A stretch of DNA of 7,208 nucleotides from Desulfarculaceae bacterium (GTDB lineage: Bacteria > Desulfobacterota > Desulfobacteria > Desulfobacterales > Desulfobacteraceae). Of the stretch, positions 1 through 6,622 are shown in pieces. Numbering within the stretch: the first letter of the stretch is position 1; every line of letters begins with the position of its first letter. The notes below the pieces were generated by a model, which searched no databases, was not told where the DNA came from, and was given only the letters and a program-made list of their open reading frames with translations. The position numbers and the translations under genes were made by a program. The stretch covers positions 1 to 7,208 of the forward strand of contig JAIPEK010000112.1 in NCBI GenBank assembly GCA_021737205.1, given 5' to 3'.

Positions 1-1
1 A

Positions 2-76
2 TTTACCTCGGAGCAGCCCTGTCTGGCCTGCGACGGTGCGTGGAAGGTTATACCGGATCGGCTGATGCCGGCATAA
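2..76 (+). CDS. Possible C-terminal fragment of an unidentified gene, cut by the window edge
   Basis: Frame 2 of the plus strand is open from the window edge to two tandem in-frame stops (TAA TAA at 74-79). It reads about 24 residues ending in CLACDGAWKVIPDRLMPA. A CxxC pair is visible, third codon positions are mostly G or C, and tandem stops are typical of a real gene end. However, frame 1 is also open here, to a TGA at 139-141, and the stretch is too short to assign a family. If real, the gene would converge on lepA with about 80 bases between the stops. I do not recognise the protein and would not assign a function. It may equally be non-coding. Confidence 0.22.
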   Translation, partial: FTSEQPCLACDGAWKVIPDRLMPA

Positions 77-118
77 TAAGGCGAAATTCCCCCGAAGGTC
101 CGGGTACAGAGGAGGAAA

Positions 119-135
119 CCGGCTTGAAGGGCCGG
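119..135 (-). terminator. Weak candidate terminator downstream of lepA
   Basis: On the minus strand, CCGGC and GCCGG form a 5-bp GC stem with a 7-base loop, followed by TTTCCTCC. It lies 20 bases past the lepA stop. A third copy of the arm at 144-148 could pair with 131-135 instead. The stem is short and the T-run is poor, so this is only a plausible terminator. Overlapping alternative pairings are the more certain observation. Confidence 0.22.
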
Positions 136-155
136 AGCTGATACCGGCTCAGGGA

Positions 156-1961
156 TCAGTGATCCGACTTGAGGACGGATAGGAAGGCGGACTGGGGGAT
201 CTCCACCTGGCCCACCATTTTCATCTTCTTTTTGCCTTTTTTCTGCTTTTCAAGGAGCTTGCGCTTTCTTGAAATGTCCCCGCCGTAGCACTTGGCGGTG
301 ACATCCTTGCGAAAGGCGTTCACCGTCTCCCGGGCCACCACTTTCCCGCCGACGGCGCCCTGGATGGGCACCTTGAACATCTGTCTCGGCATCTCTTCCT
401 TGAGCTTCTTGCAGGCCGCTTTTGCCCTTGCTTCGGCCTTGTCCCTGTGAATCAGCTGGGAAAGGGCGTCCACCCGCTCGAAATTGATCAAAAAATCGAG
501 CTTGACAAGGTCGGTCTCCCTGTACCCGGCCACCTCGTAGTCAAAGGAACCGTATCCCTGGGTCACGCTCTTCATCCGGTCGTAAAACTCGTACACCACC
601 TCGGAGAGCGGAATATCAAACCTCATCTCCAGGCGCTTGCTGGTCAGGTACTGGTAGTTTTCACTGATGCCCCGGTGTTCATGGCACACCTGCATGACAT
701 TGCCCATGTACTTGTCCGGCACGATGATCGACGCCTTGATGAAAGGCTCCCTGATCTTTTCAATCTCGGCGGGATCGGGAAAATCCGCCGGGTTGTCTAT
801 GATTTCAACTTCTCCGCCGGTTCTGGTCACTTCGTACATCACCGAAGGCGCGGTCAGGATCAAAGAAAGCCCGTATTCCCTCTCAAGCCGCTCCTGAACC
901 ACTTCAAGATGCAAAAGCCCCAGAAAGCCGCACCGGTAGCCGAAGCCCAGCGCCGCGGAAGAATCCTTTTCAAATACAAGCGAGGCATCGTTGAGCTTGA
1001 GTTTTTCAAGCGCTTCGGTCAGCTGCCCGTATTCATCCGAAGCCAGGGGATATATGGAGGAGAACACCACCGGATTCGGTTCCCTGAATCCCGGCATGGC
1101 GGATTCGCACGGGTTGTCCGCCACCGTGATGGTATCCCCGATTTTCACATCCTGGATCATCTTGATCCCGGCGATGATATACCCCACATGGCCTGCCTGC
1201 AATTTGTTTCTCGGTTTCCGTACAATCTGAAAGATCCCGGTCTCTTCCACTTTGTACTCGGCCCGGTTGGACATGAACATAATTCTGTCTCCCGGCTTCA
1301 CCGTTCCCTGGAACACCCGAAAATGAACGATGGTTCCCCGGTACGGGTCATAATGGGAGTCAAAAATAAGCGCTTTCAACGGTTCATCAGACTTGTCTTC
1401 CGGCGGCGGAATCATGTTGACGATGGCATCGAAAACAGCTTCGATCCCGATGCCGTTTTTGGCGGAAATCATCAGGGCTTCTTCACTGTCAAGCCCCAGA
1501 TCTTCTTCTATCTGCTCCTTGACCCATTCGATCTCCGCCGACGGGAGATCGATCTTGTTGATCACCGGAATAATCTCGAGATCATGTTCCATTGCCAGGT
1601 AAATGTTGGCCAGAGTCTGGGCCTCTACCCCCTGCCCGGCATCCACAAGGATCAACGCCCCTTCACAGGAGGCGAGCGCCCTCGAGACCTCGTAGGAAAA
1701 ATCCACGTGTCCCGGGGTGTCAATGAGATTCAGCCAGTAGGATTTGCCGTCCTTGCCCTGGTACGGCAATGAAATGGTCTGGGATTTGATGGTGATGCCC
1801 CGTTCTCTTTCGATATCCATTGAATCGAGGATCTGGTCCTTGAAATCGCGGTCTTCCACCACCCCGGACATCTGTATCATCCTGTCGGACAAAGTGGATT
1901 TTCCGTGATCGATATGCGCAATTATGCTGAAATTTCTGATGCTTTCCAGTTTATTTTTCAA
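156..1961 (-). CDS. lepA: Elongation factor 4 (LepA), translational GTPase
   Basis: This encodes a 601-residue protein, the usual full LepA length. LepA is a ribosome-associated GTPase implicated in back-translocation and in late ribosome assembly or initiation; it acts in the cytosol and at the membrane. The G-domain motifs are all intact: P-loop AHIDHGKST (15-23), switch I RERGITIKS (52-60), DTPGH (81-85, with the catalytic His at 85), NKID (135-138) and SAK (166-168). The beta-barrel and EF-G-like domains follow. The LepA-specific C-terminal domain is recognisable from ETVNAFRKDVTAKCYGGDIS (545-564) and a lysine-rich stretch (572-581). The start is TTG at 1961, chosen because GAGG lies 5 bases upstream and the family N-terminus (IRNFSIIAHIDHGKST) begins within ten residues. 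It is divergent from the REC-GGDEF gene. The signal peptidase gene lepB, a common lepA partner, is not seen downstream. Confidence 0.98.
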   Translation of the reverse strand: MKNKLESIRNFSIIAHIDHGKSTLSDRMIQMSGVVEDRDFKDQILDSMDIERERGITIKSQTISLPYQGKDGKSYWLNLIDTPGHVDFSYEVSRALASCEGALILVDAGQGVEAQTLANIYLAMEHDLEIIPVINKIDLPSAEIEWVKEQIEEDLGLDSEEALMISAKNGIGIEAVFDAIVNMIPPPEDKSDEPLKALIFDSHYDPYRGTIVHFRVFQGTVKPGDRIMFMSNRAEYKVEETGIFQIVRKPRNKLQAGHVGYIIAGIKMIQDVKIGDTITVADNPCESAMPGFREPNPVVFSSIYPLASDEYGQLTEALEKLKLNDASLVFEKDSSAALGFGYRCGFLGLLHLEVVQERLEREYGLSLILTAPSVMYEVTRTGGEVEIIDNPADFPDPAEIEKIREPFIKASIIVPDKYMGNVMQVCHEHRGISENYQYLTSKRLEMRFDIPLSEVVYEFYDRMKSVTQGYGSFDYEVAGYRETDLVKLDFLINFERVDALSQLIHRDKAEARAKAACKKLKEEMPRQMFKVPIQGAVGGKVVARETVNAFRKDVTAKCYGGDISRKRKLLEKQKKGKKKMKMVGQVEIPQSAFLSVLKSDH

Positions 1962-1970
1962 ATTAACCTC
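1959..1970 (-). promoter_or_regulatory. Ribosome-binding site and TTG start of lepA
   Basis: On the minus strand GAGG (1970-1967) is followed by five bases (TTAAT) and then TTG (1961-1959). No ATG or GTG in frame nearby fits the conserved LepA N-terminus better. The rare TTG start may lower initiation; that effect is inferred. Confidence 0.7.
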
Positions 1971-1980
1971 AAACGCGGAG

Positions 1981-2009
1981 TTGACTTTTATTTCGTAAAA
2001 AGATAGATT
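1981..2009 (+). promoter_or_regulatory. Candidate sigma70-type promoter for the REC-GGDEF gene
   Basis: TTGACT at 1981-1986 (5 of 6 to TTGACA) is separated by 17 bases from TAGATT at 2004-2009 (4 of 6 to TATAAT). The expected transcript start is near 2016, giving a leader of about 95 bases before the ATG at 2111. The call is by consensus matching only. Confidence 0.45.
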
Positions 2010-2037
2010 AACAGGTGTTGTTTATGGAAAATAGCTA

Positions 2038-2066
2038 TATGTATCAGGAAGCTTGGAAAGTGTCAA
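2038..2066 (-). promoter_or_regulatory. Candidate sigma70-type promoter for lepA
   Basis: On the minus strand a perfect TTGACA -35 (2066-2061) is followed by a 17-base spacer and TACATA (2043-2038), a weak -10 (3 of 6). The predicted transcript start is near 2031, about 70 bases upstream of the TTG. The perfect -35 and ideal spacing support it; the poor -10 limits confidence. An 8-bp palindrome, ATAGCTAT (2031-2038), sits at the predicted start. Confidence 0.42.
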
Positions 2067-2089
2067 GATTCCCTTTATAAACCTGCTGT

Positions 2090-2110
2090 CCAATAATTGG
2101 ATAAGTCCAA
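2090..2110 (+). promoter_or_regulatory. Overlapping small inverted repeats covering the translation start region
   Basis: CCAAT (2090-2094) and ATTGG (2096-2100) form an 11-bp near-perfect palindrome. TTGGA (2097-2101) and TCCAA (2106-2110) form a second inverted repeat ending right at the ATG. The two share the TTGG arm, so they are mutually exclusive as RNA pairings. The only Shine-Dalgarno-like bases (GGA, 2099-2101) lie in that shared arm. Stems of 5 bp are weak. The 11-bp palindrome could equally be a protein-binding site, or this could be chance. Confidence 0.25.
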
Positions 2111-3007
2111 ATGGCATACGCCTTACTTGTTGTTGATGATGATAAAGCCGTCCGTGAGTCCGTGGTGGATTTTCTGGAAATGCTGGAGTACGAAGTGGAT
2201 TCCGCGGAAAACGCGGAAGAGGCGATCGATAAACTCAAACAATTCAACGCGGACATCGTGATCACCGATATCATGATGCACGGGATGGACGGGCTCGAAC
2301 TGACCCGGCATATCTTCAACGAGCACAATGCCAATGTCATGGTCATGACCGGCTACAATGCGGATTATTCCTATGAAGAGGCCATCAACGCAGGGGCCAG
2401 CGATTTCATCTTCAAGCCTTTCCGGTTTGAAGAGCTGGAGCTGAGAATCAAGCGGGTGGTACGGGAACTCGAACTTCAAAAAGAACGGGATCAAATGCTC
2501 AAGGAGCTGGAAAGGCTTGCCATAACCGACGGGCTCACGGATCTTTTTAACTCGAGACACTTCTTCAAGCAGGTCAAAAAGGAAATCGAACGCCATACCC
2601 GTTACAACAGACCCCTCTCCCTTTTGATCATCGACATCGATTTTTTCAAGGAATACAATGACACATTCGGCCATCTCGAAGGGGACAAGGTACTGATGCG
2701 GATCGCAAAAGTGGTGGGCGAATGCCTGAGAACTTCGGATACGGCCTACCGGTACGGAGGGGAGGAATTCACCGTAATTCTGCCGGAAACCGAACTCGAA
2801 AAAGCCTGCGTAGTTGGTCACCGGATCAAAGAAACCATCGCGGAACAGGTGTTCACCCCGCAAAAGGGGGTGGAACGCTCTATCACCGTGAGCATCGGCG
2901 CCACCGAATATATCGAAAACGAATCCCTGGAATCCTTTGTGGGAAGGGGCGACAAAGCCCTGTATATGTCCAAGAACTCGGGACGGGACACGCTTACTTC
3001 CCTGTAA
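2111..3007 (+). CDS. Response regulator with GGDEF output domain (diguanylate cyclase)
   Basis: This 298-residue cytosolic protein should join two GTP into cyclic di-GMP when phosphorylated. The N-terminal receiver domain (about 4-118) has the acidic triad D9-D11, phospho-acceptor D53, T80 and K102, all in the expected places. A charged linker helix (about 118-138) leads to a complete GGDEF domain: DGLTDLFNSRHF (140-151), DIDFFKEYND (175-184) and the active-site GGEEF (216-220). An RTSD motif (207-210) lies exactly five residues before GGEEF, matching the inhibitory I-site, so product feedback inhibition is expected. The architecture resembles WspR or half of PleD. The ATG at 2111 is fixed by an in-frame TAA at 2102-2104; its ribosome-binding site is weak. 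No histidine kinase is nearby, so the input signal is unknown. The gene is divergent from lepA and convergent with nadC. Confidence 0.95.
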   Translation: MAYALLVVDDDKAVRESVVDFLEMLEYEVDSAENAEEAIDKLKQFNADIVITDIMMHGMDGLELTRHIFNEHNANVMVMTGYNADYSYEEAINAGASDFIFKPFRFEELELRIKRVVRELELQKERDQMLKELERLAITDGLTDLFNSRHFFKQVKKEIERHTRYNRPLSLLIIDIDFFKEYNDTFGHLEGDKVLMRIAKVVGECLRTSDTAYRYGGEEFTVILPETELEKACVVGHRIKETIAEQVFTPQKGVERSITVSIGATEYIENESLESFVGRGDKALYMSKNSGRDTLTSL

Positions 3008-3021
3008 CCCTGCAGCCGTGG

Positions 3022-3849
3022 TCAGACATGAATCCGCATGCTCAGATCCACCGCTCCGGCCTGATTGGTCAGCGCTCCCATGGAGATCATGTCCACACCG
3101 GTGGCTGCGACTTCCCGGATATTGTCCCTGGTGATATTACCGGAGGCCTCCACCGGCACCCGGTGATCGATCAGGTCAACCGCCTTTTTCATCTGTGAAA
3201 TCCCCATGTTGTCCAGCATGATGACCTCCGCTCCGGCATCGAGCGCTTCTTCCACCTGGGCCATTGTGGCCGCCTCCACCTCGATTTTGATCAGGTGAGA
3301 CAGCTTGGGCCGGATGGCGGCCACTGCATTGCGGATGCCGCCTGCCACAGTGATATGATTGTCCTTGATCAAAACCCCGTCAAAAAGAGACATCCTGTGG
3401 TTGTATCCGCCGCCGTCGCAGACGGCCGCCTTTTCGATCAAGCGCCATCCCGGCGTGGTCTTTCTTGTGTCCACCACCCGGACTTCCCGGTTGTCAAGGT
3501 GATCTACAATGGAGCGGGTGAAAGTGGCAATCCCGGAAAGGCGCTGGAGAAAGTTCAACGCAATCCGCTCGGACTTCAGCATGGCTTTCAGACCCCCTTT
3601 GACCGTCATCACCGTATCCCCCTCCCGGATCCGGTCCGCGTTTCGGAAATCCGAACGGATCTCCACATCCGGGTCCACCGTCCGGAACACCTGCTCGGCC
3701 ACTTTCATGCCGGAAAGTACTAGCGGCTCCTTTGCCTTGATAATGCCGGTGCCTGGGCGCGAATTGCACATCAGGGGATCCGTGGTGATATCCCCGAACC
3801 CTGAGTCCTCGTAAAGGGCAAGCGAAATCAGTTCGGATAAAGCATCCAT
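3022..3849 (-). CDS. nadC: Nicotinate-nucleotide pyrophosphorylase (carboxylating), quinolinate phosphoribosyltransferase
   Basis: This 275-residue enzyme converts quinolinate and PRPP to nicotinate mononucleotide, CO2 and pyrophosphate in de novo NAD synthesis. The length is typical. Family motifs are present in order: SERIALN (93-99), DTRKTTPGWR (127-136), GGGYNHR (146-152), LIKDNH (160-165), EVE (190-192), MLDN (211-214), EASGNI (234-239) and GVDMISMGALT (251-261). The segment before GGGYNHR reads AAVCD, where many homologues have AVxCG or AVRTG, a mild variation. Start ATG 3849 is preceded by a good ribosome-binding site that overlaps the valS stop codon, so it is probably co-transcribed and translationally coupled with valS. 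The nadA and nadB genes, which make quinolinate, are not in the window. The 3' end is 14 bases from that of the convergent REC-GGDEF gene. Confidence 0.97.
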   Translation of the reverse strand: MDALSELISLALYEDSGFGDITTDPLMCNSRPGTGIIKAKEPLVLSGMKVAEQVFRTVDPDVEIRSDFRNADRIREGDTVMTVKGGLKAMLKSERIALNFLQRLSGIATFTRSIVDHLDNREVRVVDTRKTTPGWRLIEKAAVCDGGGYNHRMSLFDGVLIKDNHITVAGGIRNAVAAIRPKLSHLIKIEVEAATMAQVEEALDAGAEVIMLDNMGISQMKKAVDLIDHRVPVEASGNITRDNIREVAATGVDMISMGALTNQAGAVDLSMRIHV

Positions 3850-3859
3850 CTTCCCCTCA
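3847..3859 (-). promoter_or_regulatory. Overlap of valS stop codon with nadC ribosome-binding site
   Basis: The minus strand reads TGAGGGGAAGATG: the TGA stop of valS (3859-3857) shares bases with the GAGGGG Shine-Dalgarno, and the nadC ATG (3849-3847) follows within 7 bases of the stop. This geometry is typical of translational coupling, where ribosomes finishing valS reinitiate at nadC. Confidence 0.75.
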
Positions 3860-6520
3860 CTTCATCTTTTTTATACGGCCAAGGCTTTCAGCCAGCCGAT
3901 CGTTCTTTTCCTCAAGTCCCTTCTGCTGCTCTTTCACCTTTTCCACCACATCTTGGGGGGCTTTTTCCAGAAAACTTTCATTGTTGAGGCGTTTTGAAAC
4001 GGATACAAGCTCTTTTGTGACTTTATCGATCTCCTTTAAAAGACGCTTTTCCTCCTTTAAAAAGTCGATTACCCCTTTGAGATCCACATATGCCGTGGTA
4101 TTGCCCACGACAAACGCGGCACTGGATTGCGGGGCATTGTCCATATCAGATACGGTCAGGTTTTCAAGCCGGGCCAGATTCACAACCACGGAGCTGTTCT
4201 TTTCCAACAACCCTCTTTCCCCTGCCTGGTCCGTCTGGGCGACAACCCGCAAATTCACCGAAGGCTGAATGTTCATCTCGCTCCTGATGTTCCTCACCCC
4301 GCTGACAAGGGCGAACACATATTCCATATCCTTTTCCAGTGACGGATTCCGGTTCCGGTTATATGTCGCATCGTCATAAGGGTAGGAGGCTTCCATGATC
4401 GAGCCCGTGGAAGTGGGCAGCTGATGCCAGATCTCTTCGGTTACATACGGCATGAACGGGTGCAGCATGATCAGGATGTCTTTCATGACCTTTGACAGGA
4501 CAGTTCGTACCGCATCTCTTCTTTCAATCCCCTCTTTCTCGTACAGCGCAGGTTTGCACGCCTCGAGATACCAGTCACAGAATTCATGCCAGACAAACTG
4601 ATATATGCTTACAGCCGCTTCGTTGAACCGGTAATTGTCGATTCCGTCCCTGACCTCCAGGGCAGTCGCCGCACTCCGGGACAGGATCCATTTTTCAAGA
4701 TCGGAAAAACGGTCGGTATCAAACACCTCCTGTTCCTCTTCTATATGAATAAGGGAAAACCGGGCCGCATTCCAGAGTTTGTTCACAAAGTGGCGGTATC
4801 CTTCCACGCGGCTTTCGGACATCTTGACATCCCTGCCCTGGGCGGCGAACGCGGCCAGCGTGAACCGGAAGGCGTCGGCCCCGTAATTCTCGATGACCTG
4901 GATCGGGTCGATGACATTTCCTTTGGACTTGCTCATCTTTTTCCCGTCCTCGTCCCGAACCAGCGCATGAATGTAGACATCCCGGAACGGCACCTCCTTC
5001 ATGAAATGGATCCCCATCATCATCATCCGGGCCACCCAGAAAAACAGGATATCAAACCCGGTCACCAGAAGATCGGTGGGATAAAATTTCTTCAGAAGCT
5101 CTGTTTCCCGGGGCCATCCCATGGTGGAAAACGGCCACAGGGCACTTGAAAACCAGGTATCCAGTACATCCGTTTCCTGGTAGATATCTGTGGAGCCGCA
5201 TTCCCCGCACCGGTCCGGGTCATGCTCCTCCACCGTGTTGGCCCCGCAGGAGCGGCATTTCCATGCGGGAATCCGGTGCCCCCACCAGATCTGCCTTGAG
5301 ATGCACCAGTCCCGGATATTCTCGAGCCATTCAAAATAGGTCTTTTCCCAGTTCTTGGGAACAATCCGGGTATCCCCCTCTTTTACGGCCTCCATGGCTT
5401 TTTCCGCCAGCGGGCCCACCCTGACGAACCACTGTTTCGACAAAAACGGTTCCACAACGGTCTTGCACCGGTAACATTCTCCCACACTGTTTTTCAGAGG
5501 AGTCTTTTTAACCAGAAGCCCCTTCTCTTTCAGATCGGCCACTGCCCGTTCGCGGCACTCGAACCGATCGAGCCCCTGGTACCGCAGACCCGCTTCTTCG
5601 GTCATATATCCGTCCTCGTCAATCACCTTGACCCGCTCGAGACCATGTTTGTCCCCGAGGGTAAAATCGTTGGTATCGTGTGCCGGAGTGACCTTGAGCG
5701 CGCCCGTGCCGAATTCCATGTCCACGTACGGATCTTTTATGATCTCAATGACCTTGTCGGTCAGCGGAAGGTGGATGGTGTCCTGTTCAAGATCGCTGAA
5801 GCGTTCGTCATCCGGATGGATGGCCACGGCCGTATCCCCAAAGATGGTTTCCGGCCTGGTGGTGGCCACCACCAGTCCGTCATTGTTTCCTTCCTTAAAA
5901 GGATACCGGATATGGTACAGGAAGCTGTCCTTTTCCTCGTACTCGACTTCAAGATCCGCCAGAGCGGTTTTGCACCTCGGACACCAGTTGATGATGTACT
6001 GATCCTCGTAGATCAGCCCTTCCTTGTAAAGGCGGACAAAAACCTTGCGTACGGCATCGGAAAGCCCGTCGTCCATGGTGAAGCGTTCCCGGCTCCAGTC
6101 GCACGACGCCCCCAGCCGTTTGAGCTGATTGATGATCGCGCCGCCGGAGACTTTTCGCCACTTCCAGACCGCCTCTATGAATTCCTCTCTGCCGAGTTCG
6201 TCCCGGGTCTTTCCTTTTTCGGCAAGGTCCTTTTCCACCACGTTCTGGGTGGCGATACCGGCATGGTCGGTGCCGGGCATCCAGAGCACGTTGTCGCCGG
6301 AAAGCCGCCGGAATCGGCACACAATATCCTGTATGGTGATATTAAGGGCATGGCCCATATGAAGCACGCCCGTTACATTGGGCGGTGGAATCACGATCGA
6401 GTACGGTTTTGCCTCGCTTTGTTCCGAAGCCGTAAAAAAATTATGGCTCTCCCAGAACTCGTACCATTTTTCTTCAATTCCTGCGGGATCATAACTCTTT
6501 TCAAGAAGGCCGTCGTTCAT
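3857..6520 (-). CDS. valS: Valyl-tRNA synthetase (class I)
   Basis: This 887-residue cytosolic enzyme charges tRNA-Val with valine; the length is normal for bacterial ValS. The HIGH motif appears as HMGH (54-57) after PPPNVTG (46-51), and KMSKS is at 528-532. The inserted CP1 editing domain, which hydrolyses Thr-tRNA-Val, lies roughly at 190-345 and includes TTRPET (220-225). GTGALKVTPAHD (271-282) is also characteristic. Cysteine pairs at C180/C183, C349/C352, C422/C425 and C438/C441 suggest zinc-binding knuckles. The anticodon-binding domain follows (about 610-770), then a charged C-terminal coiled-coil arm (about 815-887) that in this family contacts tRNA. Start ATG 6520 has AGGAG 7 bases upstream. 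The gene is followed immediately by nadC and preceded by a terminator-like hairpin 30 bases upstream of the start. Confidence 0.98.
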   Translation of the reverse strand: MNDGLLEKSYDPAGIEEKWYEFWESHNFFTASEQSEAKPYSIVIPPPNVTGVLHMGHALNITIQDIVCRFRRLSGDNVLWMPGTDHAGIATQNVVEKDLAEKGKTRDELGREEFIEAVWKWRKVSGGAIINQLKRLGASCDWSRERFTMDDGLSDAVRKVFVRLYKEGLIYEDQYIINWCPRCKTALADLEVEYEEKDSFLYHIRYPFKEGNNDGLVVATTRPETIFGDTAVAIHPDDERFSDLEQDTIHLPLTDKVIEIIKDPYVDMEFGTGALKVTPAHDTNDFTLGDKHGLERVKVIDEDGYMTEEAGLRYQGLDRFECRERAVADLKEKGLLVKKTPLKNSVGECYRCKTVVEPFLSKQWFVRVGPLAEKAMEAVKEGDTRIVPKNWEKTYFEWLENIRDWCISRQIWWGHRIPAWKCRSCGANTVEEHDPDRCGECGSTDIYQETDVLDTWFSSALWPFSTMGWPRETELLKKFYPTDLLVTGFDILFFWVARMMMMGIHFMKEVPFRDVYIHALVRDEDGKKMSKSKGNVIDPIQVIENYGADAFRFTLAAFAAQGRDVKMSESRVEGYRHFVNKLWNAARFSLIHIEEEQEVFDTDRFSDLEKWILSRSAATALEVRDGIDNYRFNEAAVSIYQFVWHEFCDWYLEACKPALYEKEGIERRDAVRTVLSKVMKDILIMLHPFMPYVTEEIWHQLPTSTGSIMEASYPYDDATYNRNRNPSLEKDMEYVFALVSGVRNIRSEMNIQPSVNLRVVAQTDQAGERGLLEKNSSVVVNLARLENLTVSDMDNAPQSSAAFVVGNTTAYVDLKGVIDFLKEEKRLLKEIDKVTKELVSVSKRLNNESFLEKAPQDVVEKVKEQQKGLEEKNDRLAESLGRIKKMK

Positions 6521-6549
6521 AAATTTACTCCTGAAAATCCATCCGAATG

Positions 6550-6575
6550 AAAAAAGGGGATTACAATAATCCCCT
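6550..6575 (-). terminator. Intrinsic terminator or attenuator between the acidic-protein gene and valS
   Basis: AGGGGATT (6555-6562) and AATCCCCT (6568-6575) form a perfect 8-bp stem with a 5-base loop. On the minus strand the stem is followed by a run of T (the six A of 6550-6555 on the plus strand, one of them in the stem). The plus-strand flank has no T-run, so it acts leftward only. It would end transcripts of the 117-residue gene. It lies only 30 bases from the valS ATG, too close for a separate valS promoter downstream of it. It therefore sits inside any valS transcript and may act as an attenuator or partial terminator. Confidence 0.75.
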
Positions 6576-6622
6576 GTTCCTGATGATTTGAATTTGAATC
6601 TATTGTCCAGTCGCGTGTCTGT

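Noticed and set aside
65..74. 10-bp palindrome ATGCCGGCAT
   Set aside because: It overlaps the end of the possible coding tail, has no loop or T-run, and is short enough to be chance.
109..141. Strong Shine-Dalgarno-like GAGGAGG on the plus strand before a TTG
   Set aside because: The frame from the TTG at 124 stops after five codons, so no gene follows.
447..1772. Long plus-strand open frame (441 codons) opposite lepA
   Set aside because: It lies wholly antisense to a clear lepA with all motifs intact, its translation is rich in His, Arg and Pro and resembles no family, and it has no ribosome-binding site that I can support.
6525..6542. Five-codon mini-ORF (MDFQE) ending in the valS ribosome-binding site
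   Set aside because: It has no Shine-Dalgarno of its own and such short frames are expected by chance; the overlap is noted but not supported as a functional leader.
5645..6550. Plus-strand open frame (301 codons) opposite the 5' part of valS
   Set aside because: It is antisense to the conserved catalytic and editing domains of ValS, and its composition is that of a complementary-strand shadow.
6521..6622. T-box riboswitch or valine-rich leader peptide controlling valS
   Set aside because: No T-box consensus, specifier stem or antiterminator is visible in the 102 bases, and no short frame with several valine codons is present.
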